Origin: an uncultured Planctomycetaceae bacterium
Lineage (GTDB): Bacteria; Planctomycetota; Planctomycetia; Planctomycetales; Planctomycetaceae
Length of the DNA stretch: 22,815 nt
Direction of reading: 5' to 3'
Assembly: GCA_937952455.1 (NCBI GenBank)
Contig: CALFYU010000420.1
Location: 1-22,815 of the forward strand
The notes under the pieces are model-generated. The model made no database searches. It worked only from the letters and a program-made list of their open reading frames with translations, and had not been told where the DNA came from. Below are positions 1 to 8,318 of this stretch, piece by piece (within the stretch, counting starts at the first letter, position 1; every line of letters begins with the position of its first letter). A program made the translations under genes and the position numbers.

Positions 1-2
1 AC

Positions 3-1646
3 ACCGGCCGGCAGCAACTCGCCAAAGTGCTTGAGACGCTGGGATCGACGCGGTATGTGCTCATCGAAAGCACCAAGAACACGCCGCGGGAATTAACTTC
101 GCCCGACGACTTGTTGAAGTTGCCGGAAACAGAACCGACGAGCATGTCGGCCGATTTGCCGGCGATGTTGCAGGCGGCGCGGGAATACATCGCGGCGAAT
201 CAATCGGGACGGACGGAGATCTGGATTTGCTCCGACCTGCGTGAGAACGACTGGAACGCGGACAGCAGCCGCTGGCAGGCACTGCGGGACAGTTTTCTGG
301 AATTCGAGCAAGGGGTGCGATTCCACCTGTTGGCCTATCCCCGTGCGGCGCCGCGGAACGTGACGGTCCGCGTGACCAACGTGCGGCGGCAGCAGACAAG
401 CGAAGGGGTCGAGTTATTGGTCTCGCTGCATCTGTCGCGGGAGGGGGAGATCGAAGAGCCGCTGGAAGTTCCCGTCCAGTTTGAGATCGACGGTGCCCGT
501 TCGGAGATCAACGTCGAGATTGCCGGTGCGGAATATGAATTGAAAGACTATCGGATTGCGCTGTCGGAGAATCAAAAGCGAGGTTGGGGGCGTGTGTCGA
601 TTCCGGCGGATGCCAATCCGGCCGACAATGACTTCTATTTCGCCTTCGACGAGCCGCCCCAGCGACGGACGGTTGTCGTTTCGGATAATGCCGACGCCAT
701 CCGGCCGCTCGAATTGGCGTCTTCGATCTCCCCGGATCCGCTGGCGAATAACGTGGCTGAGATCGTCTCCGACGATCAACTCTCCATCGTGGATTGGGAC
801 AACGTGGCGCTCGTCTTGTGGCATGCACCGCTCCCCGCGGGTACGGCAGCGCAACAATTAACGGCCTTGGTAGACCGCGGCGGGCGAATTGTATTCTTTC
901 CCCCTGAAAACCCCGGCAATCGGGAGTTCATGGGTGTCTCCTGGCAGTCGTGGCAGAAGCCGGACAAGGAGATCGGAATCGAAACTTGGCGCGGCGATCA
1001 GGATTTGTTGCAGCACACGCTCAGCGGGACCTCGCTGCCGGTGGGGGAACTGCAGGTTCGCGAATATTGCGACCTCTCCGGGGAATTTATTCCGTTGGCG
1101 GAAATGCCCGGCGGAACGCCGCTATTGGCGCGGGTGACGACCGATCATGGCGGCGTCTACTTCTGCGCAACGACGGCCGCGCCCACCAAATCATCGCTGG
1201 CGACCAACGGCATTGTGTTGTACGTCGCGATTCAGCGGGCATTGATAGCGGGAGCGGAGGCATTGGGGAACACGCGACAACTGGTGGCGGGTGAGCCGCC
1301 GCGTGAGTTGGCGACGACTTGGGAGCGGCTGACTGGCGACGAAGAGGGGCTGTCGACTGAATACTCGTTTCACCGCGGAGTGTACACGAGCGGCGAGCGG
1401 CTATTGGCCGTCAATCGCTCGGCGGAAGAAGAGCAAGCCCGCCTGTTGGCAGACGAGCGGGTGGCCGGGCTGTTTAACGGTCTTGATTTCTCTCGCGTCG
1501 ACGACCAAGCGGGAACAATCGATTCGTTGATCGAGGAAATCTGGCGGCTGTTCTTGGCGATCATGATGATTTCGATGGTCGTCGAAGCGGCACTGTGCCT
1601 GCCGAAGATCCGTCCGACGAAGACGCACGGAGGGGCCGCCGCATGA
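3..1646 (+). CDS. BatA/vWA domain membrane protein, C-terminal part (5' end outside window)
   Basis: The reading frame is open to the left edge, and the residues before the first GTG (27) fit the protein, so the gene begins outside the window. What remains is about 547 residues. The first ~70 look like the end of a von Willebrand A domain (a Gly-Arg-Thr-Glu strand, then Ile-Cys-Ser-Asp-Leu-Arg). A long beta-rich extracytoplasmic region follows. A single hydrophobic segment lies close to the C-terminus (Leu-Phe-Leu-Ala-Ile-Met-Met-Ile-Ser-Met-Val-Val, about 35 residues from the end). In Planctomycetota this architecture is usually annotated as BatA/vWFA protein and sits after MoxR ATPase and DUF58 genes, so those are expected to the left. 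The stop overlaps the start of the next gene as ATGA, implying translational coupling. Function is inferred: a membrane vWA protein that may act with a MoxR-type chaperone in envelope maintenance. No enzyme motif is visible. Confidence 0.85.
   Translation, partial: TGRQQLAKVLETLGSTRYVLIESTKNTPRELTSPDDLLKLPETEPTSMSADLPAMLQAAREYIAANQSGRTEIWICSDLRENDWNADSSRWQALRDSFLEFEQGVRFHLLAYPRAAPRNVTVRVTNVRRQQTSEGVELLVSLHLSREGEIEEPLEVPVQFEIDGARSEINVEIAGAEYELKDYRIALSENQKRGWGRVSIPADANPADNDFYFAFDEPPQRRTVVVSDNADAIRPLELASSISPDPLANNVAEIVSDDQLSIVDWDNVALVLWHAPLPAGTAAQQLTALVDRGGRIVFFPPENPGNREFMGVSWQSWQKPDKEIGIETWRGDQDLLQHTLSGTSLPVGELQVREYCDLSGEFIPLAEMPGGTPLLARVTTDHGGVYFCATTAAPTKSSLATNGIVLYVAIQRALIAGAEALGNTRQLVAGEPPRELATTWERLTGDEEGLSTEYSFHRGVYTSGERLLAVNRSAEEEQARLLADERVAGLFNGLDFSRVDDQAGTIDSLIEEIWRLFLAIMMISMVVEAALCLPKIRPTKTHGGAAA
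1629..1633 (+). promoter_or_regulatory. Ribosome binding site, vWA/amidotransferase-like gene
   Basis: GGAGG lies nine bases before ATG 1643 and inside the end of the upstream coding region. It supports this start over the longer open frame and fits re-initiation after the overlapping ATGA. Confidence 0.7.
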
Positions 1647-3838
1647 ACACCACCCGCACCCTGACCTTTCAATGGACCGGTTGGTCGCTGGGAATCTCCA
1701 TCGTGGTGATTCTGGTGACGGCGGCGTATTGTTTCGCCGCATGGCGGCGAAGCGGCTACCAACGGTCGTTCGGCTTGCTGGAATTGCTGCGGCTGTTGTT
1801 GGTGATCTTCGCAGCGGTGTTGTTCAATCAGCCGGAATATGTTGAGGAGTTTCAACCGAACGAAAAGCCGGTCGTGGCGGTCCTATGGGACGCCTCGCGG
1901 AGTATGGACACGCGGGACGTCAAGACGGGGCTGCAATCGGGGCAGACCTTGACCACCCGCCGCGAAGCGATTGCCCCGCTAACGGAGTCGGCGGCGTGGC
2001 ACGAGTTGAGCGAGCGGATTGAAGTGATTTTGCAGCCGTTCTCCTCGGCCGACAGTCCAGGGAGCAACTTGTATCAACCGCTGGCGGACATGTTGGAGAA
2101 GCAGTACAATCTGTTGGGGGTGGTCTTCGCCTCAGACGGAGATTGGAACGAAGGGCCGCCGCCGGTCGAAGCGGCGACGCGGATGCGATTAAAAGACATT
2201 CCGATTTTCGCGATTCCCGTGGGGAGTTCGATCCCGCTGCCGGATGTCGAACTGCTGAGCCTGGATGCCCCCACGTTCGGCGTGTCGGGCAAGTCGGTGC
2301 GCGTGCCGTTTTCGATCAATAGTTCGTTGCCGCGCGATCACGTGGCGACGGTGACGCTGCGGACGTCGAAGGGCGAAGAACTGTCCAAGGAAATCAACGT
2401 CAAGGCGATGGGCCGTACAAACGAGTGGATCCTCTGGAAGCCCGAAGAAATCGGCGACTACCAACTGACGGTTGCCGTGCCCACGCACCAGGATGAATCA
2501 CTTACGGACAACAACGAATTGTCCGCACCGATCTCGATCCGCGAGGAGAAGCTGCGGGTGCTGGTCGTCGAGTCGTTTCCACGGTGGGAATACCGCTATC
2601 TGCGCAACGCGCTCTCCCGCGATCCGGGGGTGGAAGTCTCCTGCTTGCTATTTCATCCCGGCTTGAGCAAAGTCGGCGGCGGCAATCGGGACTACATCAA
2701 ACAATTCCCGCAAGGACTCGATGAGTTGTCGGAATACGACGTCGTGTTTTTGGGGGACGTCGGTGTCGAAGAGGGACAGCTCACCGTTGAAGAGTGCCGA
2801 TTGCTCAAAGGCCTGGTCGAGCATCAAGCCAGCGGATTGGTGTTCATGCCCGGCTTCTACGGGCGGCAGTTTTCGCTGTTGGATACGGAGTTGGACGCGC
2901 TCTATCCCGTGGTGCTGGACGAAACGCAGCCGGGGGGTTGGGGTTCGCGAACGCCGAGCCATTTTGAACTGACAGAACTGGGCCGGCGGAGTTTGCTGAC
3001 CAAGCTGGCCGATACGCGGGAAGATAACATCGACGTCTGGAGCGGGCTGCCCGGTTTTCAATGGCATGCCCCGGTGCTGCGGGCGCGGGCGGGCACCGAG
3101 GTGCTCAGCGTGCACGAAAGCGAGACCAACACATACGGCCGCGTCCCGCTGTTGGTGACGCGGACTTACGGGGCCGGCAAGGTGTTGTTCATGGGGACCG
3201 ACGGCGCTTGGCGTTGGCGCAAAGGAGTTGAGGACAAATATCACTATCGTTTCTGGGGTCAGGTCGTGCGGTGGATGGCTTATCAACGCAACATGGCCAA
3301 GGGCGAGTCGATGCGGATGTATTTCTCGCCCGACCAGCCGCAGATTGACCAGACGGTGATGTTCAACGCCAACGTGATGGAGCGCAGCGGAGAACCGTTG
3401 ACCAAGGGGGATGTCGTCGCCCGCATTAAAGCGCCCTCCGGCAAGATGGAAACGGTGCGGTTTATTTCATCAGGCGACGAATGGGGCGCGTTTGCCGGCC
3501 GGTTCACGACCGCGGAGCCGGGCAAGCACGAAGTCGTGCTCAGTTGTAAACAGACCGGTGCGACGTTGGAGACGTCGTTCTTCGTACAGGGTGTGGCGAT
3601 CGAACGCGCGGGCAAGCCGGCGCGGCCGGAGGTCCTCGACGAATTGGCCCGCGTGACCCGCGGCAAAGTCATTGCCCCCGACAATACCGACGAAATCGTG
3701 AATTCCCTCGCCGCTTTGCCTGATCCGCCTGCTTCGATCCGGCGTGTACAGTTGTGGAGTCATCCGATTCCGGCGGCGTGCCTGGTCGCCCTGTTGGGGG
3801 TTTTTTGGGTAGGCCGAAAGGTGGTGGGACTGATATGA
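1643..3838 (+). CDS. Membrane protein with vWA-like and glutamine-amidotransferase-like domains
   Basis: 731 residues. I chose ATG 1643 because it overlaps the upstream stop (ATGA) and has GGAGG at 1629-1633, nine bases upstream; the frame stays open 16 codons further but those residues are charged and unlike the family. There are two N-terminal membrane segments (about 13-33 and 45-62). A vWA-like region (about 77-200) carries the MIDAS pattern Asp83-x-Ser85-x-Ser87 and a later Ser-Asp-Gly-Asp. A beta-rich Ig-like stretch (about 205-300) follows. Next is a class I glutamine-amidotransferase-like fold (about 304-545: Val-Val-Glu-Ser-Phe-Pro-Arg-Trp-Glu-Tyr, ending in Gly-Lys-Val-Leu-Phe-Met-Gly-Thr-Asp), then a second beta region and a C-terminal membrane segment (about 706-726). 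I see no obvious catalytic Cys nucleophile, so amidotransferase activity is unlikely. It probably forms a membrane complex with the BatA-like neighbour. Confidence 0.88.
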   Translation: MNTTRTLTFQWTGWSLGISIVVILVTAAYCFAAWRRSGYQRSFGLLELLRLLLVIFAAVLFNQPEYVEEFQPNEKPVVAVLWDASRSMDTRDVKTGLQSGQTLTTRREAIAPLTESAAWHELSERIEVILQPFSSADSPGSNLYQPLADMLEKQYNLLGVVFASDGDWNEGPPPVEAATRMRLKDIPIFAIPVGSSIPLPDVELLSLDAPTFGVSGKSVRVPFSINSSLPRDHVATVTLRTSKGEELSKEINVKAMGRTNEWILWKPEEIGDYQLTVAVPTHQDESLTDNNELSAPISIREEKLRVLVVESFPRWEYRYLRNALSRDPGVEVSCLLFHPGLSKVGGGNRDYIKQFPQGLDELSEYDVVFLGDVGVEEGQLTVEECRLLKGLVEHQASGLVFMPGFYGRQFSLLDTELDALYPVVLDETQPGGWGSRTPSHFELTELGRRSLLTKLADTREDNIDVWSGLPGFQWHAPVLRARAGTEVLSVHESETNTYGRVPLLVTRTYGAGKVLFMGTDGAWRWRKGVEDKYHYRFWGQVVRWMAYQRNMAKGESMRMYFSPDQPQIDQTVMFNANVMERSGEPLTKGDVVARIKAPSGKMETVRFISSGDEWGAFAGRFTTAEPGKHEVVLSCKQTGATLETSFFVQGVAIERAGKPARPEVLDELARVTRGKVIAPDNTDEIVNSLAALPDPPASIRRVQLWSHPIPAACLVALLGVFWVGRKVVGLI

Positions 3839-3857
3839 TAGATAGGCAAAACATTGA

Positions 3858-3923
3858 AAAACCCGCGGAAGCGTCGCGCATGCAGGGGCACGCCAAGTGT
3901 GCGAAGAAACGCTGCCGGGTTTT
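3858..3923. repeat. Intergenic inverted-repeat element, copy 1
   Basis: An 8-base perfect inverted repeat (AAAACCCG at 3858-3865, CGGGTTTT at 3916-3923) flanks a 50-base loop in the spacer between the amidotransferase-like gene and the coiled-coil gene. The right half (3902-3923) matches 8263-8284 at 18 of 22 positions. The left arm (3854-3864) matches 8215-8225 at 9 of 11. Two spacers in one window sharing the same arm-loop-arm design points to a dispersed repeat family rather than chance. Its role (transcript end or processing site, or relic of a mobile element) is not shown. Confidence 0.6.
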
Positions 3924-3964
3924 AAAGCTCGTTTTAAGGTCAGACACCTCTTCCTCACGCTCTC

Positions 3965-3969
3965 AAGGA
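3965..3969 (+). promoter_or_regulatory. Ribosome binding site, coiled-coil membrane gene
   Basis: AAGGA lies eight bases before ATG 3978. It decides the start: an earlier GTG in frame at 3897 would put the translated region inside the intergenic repeat element. Confidence 0.7.
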
Positions 3970-3977
3970 ATGCGACC

Positions 3978-6900
3978 ATGAGCACCGTTTCCAAATCGCT
4001 GCACCACTTGCAACTGCCGCCCACGCTCAATTCGCAGTTGGACGACTTTCGTCGTCGGGTGTGGACGATCAAAATGATCGAAGCGGCCTGCGTGGCCGTG
4101 TTCGCCGTGATCGTCGGATTCCTGTGCGTCTTTGCGCTGGACCGTATCTGGGATACGCCGCGGGCGCTGCGGTTGGGTGTCTTCTTCGCTGCCGCCGGTG
4201 CCTGTTTGATCGTGCCCTGGTATTTGCATCGCTGGATTTGGAGCCAGCGGCGCCCCGATCAATTGGCGCGGTTGCTGGGCAAAAAGATGCTGCTCGGCGA
4301 TCACCTGTTGGGGATCATCGAACTGGTGCGGAGCGAGTCAGAACAGGCGCGTTCGCTGGCGCTCTGTGAAGCGGCCATCGAACAGGTCGCCGAGGACGCG
4401 CGGACGAAAGATTTCAAAACGGCGACGCCCGCGACGCGGCATCGCTTGTGGAGCGGCTTGGCAATTTCCGCCGTGGCCGTGGCGGCGGGACTGTCGGTGT
4501 TCGTGCCGGCGGCCGCCAGCAACGCCTGGGCGCGGCTGCTCACGCCCTGGAACAACACGCCGCGGTACACGTTCGCCGCCGTGGAAAGTTTGCCGGCGGA
4601 GATGGTGATTGCACACGGCGAACCGCATCAGATGCGCGTGGCGCTGGAGAGCGATTCGATGTGGCAGCCCCTCACCGGTGAAGTCCAAGTCGGTAGTCAG
4701 CGGGCCATTGAGGCGAGCCTGGTCGACGGTGCCTATGAATTTGAAATTCCGCCGCAAATCCACGACGGACACATGAGCGTCCGCATCGGCGATTCACGGC
4801 AAGACGTGCAACTGCGGCCAACGCTTCGTCCGGAATTGACGTCGATCGTGGCCACGGTGCGGTTGCCGGAGTATTTGCAGCAAAGTCAATCACTCGAGCG
4901 TGACGTGCGGGGCGGTTCGGTGTCGCTGGTCAAAGGCAGCCGGGCCACGTTTGCCGTGGAGGTCGGCCGCAACTTGTCGTCCGCTTTGGTCAACGGTCAA
5001 CCGGTCACGCCGTCGGGTGCCAAGATCACCGGCATTCCGGTGGCCGTCGATGAATCTCAGGATGTGATGATCGAGTGGCGCGACGAATTCGGACTGGCGG
5101 GCAAGGAACCGTTTCAATTGACGGTCAAAGCCCACGACGACGAACCACCGTCGGTCGCCTGCGAAAACATGCCGCGGAAGAAGGTTGTCCTGGATTCCGA
5201 GCAATTGACTTTCACCGTCCGCGGACGCGACGATTACGGCGTGCGGCGGATCGGCATGGAGTGGGAAGGACTGGACGAGACGCTGGTCGATAAGCGGGCG
5301 GAGGGCGAGCGGATCCTGGCCGCCGGCGGCAGCGAACAGACGGCCCTGGATATCACCGGTACGTTTTCCGCACAGTCGCAGGGAATCGAACCGCAGCCGA
5401 TCGCGGTCCGCATTTTCGTCGAGGACTATTTCCCCGGCCGCGAACGGGTGTATTCGCCCGAATACATCCTGTATGTGCTCAACGCCGAACAACACGCGAT
5501 TTGGATGACTGATCAACTCAGCCGTTGGCATCGCCAGGCGTTGGAAGTTCGGGATCGCGAGTTGCAGTTGTACGGTGTGAATAAAGAGCTGCGGGAGCTT
5601 TCTGCGGAGGAACTCGACAAACCGGAAGCGCGGGAACGGATCGAGCGGCAAGCCGCGGCCGAACGGGCCAATGGGCGACGGCTGACGAGTTTGACCGAAG
5701 GGGGCACGGAACTGATTCGGCAAGCGTCGCGGAATCCCGAATTCGGCGTGGGGCATCTGGAGAAGTGGGCGGAGATGCTGCAGATTCTGCAGGACATTTC
5801 CGCCAATCGCATGCCCTCGGTGGCGGACTTGCTGAAAGAGGCGGCCGAAGCGGAAAAGCTGGCGTCGGCGCAACCGCCCGCCAATCAAGGGCCGACCGTG
5901 GGGAATGTCCGCTCGATCAAATCGGGCCAATCGGCGCCCGTCAAAGAAGAGGATAAGAAGGCGAAGCCGCCGTCGGTGCCGAAGATCGCCGACGTCGAGT
6001 CGTCGCAACAGCCGTCTGAAAAGAACAAAAAACCGGACGAGCCGCAGGAACCCAAATCGCCCAGCACGCCGACGTTGCGGTTGCCCGTGACCACCTTGAT
6101 GGACAGCAGCGGCGGCGAGGGTGGAAAGTGCCCGGCGAAGAAGAAGATGGACGATGCGATCGTCGAGCAGGAGAATCTGCTGGCCGAATTCGACCGGATC
6201 GCCGACGAGTTGAATAACATTTTAGCCAATCTCGAAGGGAGCACGCTGGTCAAACGGCTCAAGGCTGCTTCGCGTGAGCAGTACAAGATTGCCGGCAAGA
6301 TCGGCGATGAAATCGACGGGGCGTTTGGCGTCGCCACGTCGCGGATCGAAAAACCGAGCCGCGATGTGTTTGACGAACTGGCCGGCCGCGAGGATGCCAG
6401 CAGCCAAAACGTGTCGGTAATCATGGACGACATGCAGGCCTATTTCGAGCGACGGCGGATGATGAAATTCAAAGCCACGCTGGACGACATGAAGGAACAG
6501 GACGTCGTTGGCAACCTGCGGCAACTGAGCGAGGACATCCCGCAAGAACATGGGCTGTCGATCGCCCAGGCCGAGTATTGGTCCGACTCACTGGATCGCT
6601 GGGCCGAGGATCTGGTCGACCCCGCTTGCAAAGGGCAGTGCCCAGGCTGCAAGTCAAAGGGAAGTTTGCCGCCGTCGATCATTCTGGCGGTGCTGCAAGT
6701 CCTTGAAGCGGAGGTGAACTTGCGCGAGGAGACCCGTGTGGCAGAACAGGCCAAGGGAGCCTTGGAGAAGGACGAGTTCAAAGACGAAGCCCACAAGTTG
6801 GCCAACACGCAAAAGGGACTTAAAGCCGATATCGAGGACATCGAGCGGCGGATTCGCGAACTCAAAGACGGCGAAGAGCTGTTCCCCAAAGAAATCGCCC

Positions 6901-7250
6901 TCATGCAGAAAGTCGCGGAGGTCATGCAGGAGGCGGCGGACATTCTGGGGACGCCGGACACCGGCGCGCCGGCGATTGCGGCCGAGACGGAAGTAATCGA
7001 ACTGCTGCTGGCGTCGAAGCGGATTAAGCCGGGCAGCGGCGGCGGGGGCGGATCGAATCCCGGCGGCGGCGGTGGGGGCGACACGCAGGACGCGGCGATC
7101 GCGCTGATCGGCCCGGGCGTGAATGAGAAGGAAGTCCGCGAGGACCACGGTGCGCAGCAGGCGGTGGGAGAAACCACCTCAAGCCTGCCCGAGGAATTCC
7201 GCGCCGGTCTGGATGAGTACTTCAATCAACTCGAGCGGCCGAGTCGATAA
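3978..7250 (+). CDS. Large membrane-anchored coiled-coil protein, DUF4175-like organisation
   Basis: 1090 residues from ATG 3978. Membrane segments are near 33-54, 65-85 and 158-178. The third is followed by a Trp-Asn-Asn-Thr-Pro-Arg-Tyr turn and a beta-rich extracytoplasmic region (about 200-500). From about 505 it is mostly charged helix and probable coiled coil (Arg/Glu-rich 515-600). It is broken by a Pro/Lys/Ser-rich linker (about 625-700) and resumes to about 1000. A Cys-rich motif (Cys-Lys-Gly-Gln-Cys-Pro-Gly-Cys) lies in the second helical half and could bind metal. Near the C-terminus are two runs of five and six glycines. The order of parts resembles DUF4175-type membrane proteins; I would not call it firmly. 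It starts 139 bases after the previous gene and ends 18 bases before the next. Inferred role: structural or scaffold partner of the two vWA proteins. Confidence 0.85.
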   Translation: MSTVSKSLHHLQLPPTLNSQLDDFRRRVWTIKMIEAACVAVFAVIVGFLCVFALDRIWDTPRALRLGVFFAAAGACLIVPWYLHRWIWSQRRPDQLARLLGKKMLLGDHLLGIIELVRSESEQARSLALCEAAIEQVAEDARTKDFKTATPATRHRLWSGLAISAVAVAAGLSVFVPAAASNAWARLLTPWNNTPRYTFAAVESLPAEMVIAHGEPHQMRVALESDSMWQPLTGEVQVGSQRAIEASLVDGAYEFEIPPQIHDGHMSVRIGDSRQDVQLRPTLRPELTSIVATVRLPEYLQQSQSLERDVRGGSVSLVKGSRATFAVEVGRNLSSALVNGQPVTPSGAKITGIPVAVDESQDVMIEWRDEFGLAGKEPFQLTVKAHDDEPPSVACENMPRKKVVLDSEQLTFTVRGRDDYGVRRIGMEWEGLDETLVDKRAEGERILAAGGSEQTALDITGTFSAQSQGIEPQPIAVRIFVEDYFPGRERVYSPEYILYVLNAEQHAIWMTDQLSRWHRQALEVRDRELQLYGVNKELRELSAEELDKPEARERIERQAAAERANGRRLTSLTEGGTELIRQASRNPEFGVGHLEKWAEMLQILQDISANRMPSVADLLKEAAEAEKLASAQPPANQGPTVGNVRSIKSGQSAPVKEEDKKAKPPSVPKIADVESSQQPSEKNKKPDEPQEPKSPSTPTLRLPVTTLMDSSGGEGGKCPAKKKMDDAIVEQENLLAEFDRIADELNNILANLEGSTLVKRLKAASREQYKIAGKIGDEIDGAFGVATSRIEKPSRDVFDELAGREDASSQNVSVIMDDMQAYFERRRMMKFKATLDDMKEQDVVGNLRQLSEDIPQEHGLSIAQAEYWSDSLDRWAEDLVDPACKGQCPGCKSKGSLPPSIILAVLQVLEAEVNLREETRVAEQAKGALEKDEFKDEAHKLANTQKGLKADIEDIERRIRELKDGEELFPKEIALMQKVAEVMQEAADILGTPDTGAPAIAAETEVIELLLASKRIKPGSGGGGGSNPGGGGGGDTQDAAIALIGPGVNEKEVREDHGAQQAVGETTSSLPEEFRAGLDEYFNQLERPSR

Positions 7251-7268
7251 GCGGGAAGGAATACGGCG

Positions 7269-8198
7269 ATGCGACGTTTCGAGCGAGGAAAGGTCCTCGT
7301 AGTTTTGCTGTTTCTCATAAGTAGCGTCATCGCCGCGCGCGGCGACGACGAAGCCCCCAATAATAAGGTTCTGAAGGCCAAACAGGCGGCTGCTGTGCGG
7401 AAATTCCGCGAACTCGACGCTCGGAAGAAAGCGGCCGCCGCCGCTGCGGGGCCGCGAGTCAAGTTGGTCAATGCGGACGTGATCATGTTGGACAACGGCA
7501 TTGCGATGCCGCGGGAGCAGGCTCGCGAACAGATCACGAAGCTGTTCAAAGTCGAATTGGCCTATGTGAGGCGCGTGTGCGAGCTGACGCCCAAACAGAC
7601 GGAAGAGGTGGCCGCAGCGGCGGTCGGATCGATTGACAGCGTGATGAAACATTTTGGCCGCAACAATCGGCGCCGTGCCCGCCGTGCCGCTCCGGTCGTC
7701 GGGGGACAAGCTCTGACCGGGGATGTCCGATCGTTGGTCGTCGCTGAAGTTGGCAAGATCGTTCGAGAGCACTTGCAGAGCAAGCAAGTGACACGATACG
7801 CGGTGGAATTGGCGAAGCGGGACGAACATTTTCGGCGATCGACGGTGCAACTATTTGTGGCCCGCATCGACGAGAAGTTGTGTCTGACCGCCGAGCAGCG
7901 CCAAGAACTTTTTCAGACGTTGTTGGACGACTGGCGCGACCAATACGGGATGACCGTGGAGATTTTGTTGCAGAATCACGAATATGTGCCGCAAGTTTCC
8001 AGCGGACCTCTGATGGAGATCTTGGACGATTACCAGAAAAAAATCTGGCCGACGTTGCGCAAACTGGGGCCGCAACGGCACGGAGCGTTTGGCATGGGGG
8101 GCAACGCCCAATTGGCGGATGATTTTGATTTGCCTGGCGAGGAGCCGGCGGCCGAACCACAGCCGCAACCAGGGCAAGCGGAAGCATTCGCAAGGTAG
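7269..8198 (+). CDS. Exported protein of unknown function, first of three tandem paralogues
   Basis: 309 residues from ATG 7269, with GGAAGGA at 7254-7260 at good spacing. The N-terminus is a signal peptide: Arg-rich start, Val-Leu-Val-Val-Leu-Leu-Phe-Leu core, probable cleavage at about 23-26 before an acidic stretch. A Lys/Ala-rich helix follows (about 40-62). Then come two helical blocks of the type Cys-Glu-Leu-(Ser/Thr)-x-x-Gln-x-x-x(-Leu): Cys-Glu-Leu-Thr-Pro-Lys-Gln-Thr and Cys-Leu-Thr-Ala-Glu-Gln-Arg-Gln. The same pattern occurs in the next two genes, so I read it as a divergent member of that family. A short Arg-rich patch sits near residue 140 and the tail is Pro/Gln/Glu-rich. No catalytic motif is seen and the function is unknown. 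It probably acts in the periplasm with its neighbours. Confidence 0.85.
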   Translation: MRRFERGKVLVVLLFLISSVIAARGDDEAPNNKVLKAKQAAAVRKFRELDARKKAAAAAAGPRVKLVNADVIMLDNGIAMPREQAREQITKLFKVELAYVRRVCELTPKQTEEVAAAAVGSIDSVMKHFGRNNRRRARRAAPVVGGQALTGDVRSLVVAEVGKIVREHLQSKQVTRYAVELAKRDEHFRRSTVQLFVARIDEKLCLTAEQRQELFQTLLDDWRDQYGMTVEILLQNHEYVPQVSSGPLMEILDDYQKKIWPTLRKLGPQRHGAFGMGGNAQLADDFDLPGEEPAAEPQPQPGQAEAFAR

Positions 8199-8208
8199 TG
8201 CCCAATTC

Positions 8209-8294
8209 AATTGGTTTCAAAACCCTCTGACGCGTCATCCCCAAACTTTTACCGCAGATTCACGAACAGGCGCAGCCGGGTTTTGAAACTGGTT
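8209..8294. repeat. Intergenic inverted-repeat element, copy 2 (long stem)
   Basis: GTTTCAAAACCC (8214-8225) and GGGTTTTGAAAC (8278-8289) are perfect 12-base inverted repeats. The stem extends outward to 8209 and 8294 through three G-T wobble positions and two A-T pairs, about 17 pairs in RNA, around a 52-base loop. It occupies most of the spacer between the first and second tandem paralogue, just before the ribosome binding site of the second. The right half is shared with the spacer element at 3902-3923. It could limit read-through or set relative expression in the operon; that is inference. Confidence 0.7.
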
Positions 8295-8304
8295 CGAGAC
8301 CGAT

Positions 8305-8310
8305 GAGGAG
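8305..8310 (+). promoter_or_regulatory. Ribosome binding site, second tandem paralogue
   Basis: GAGGAG lies eight bases before GTG 8319. A GTG at 8310 overlaps this site and is therefore the worse start. Confidence 0.6.
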
Positions 8311-8318
8311 TGAGACCG

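Noticed and set aside
1643..3838. An active glutamine amidotransferase
   Set aside because: The fold-level motifs are present, but no Gly-x-Cys-x-Gly nucleophile elbow is visible in the expected region.
4890..6008. A 372-codon open frame on the - strand opposite the coiled-coil membrane gene
   Set aside because: The translation is Arg/Leu-rich shadow sequence, and the opposite strand has a good start, ribosome binding site and domain structure.
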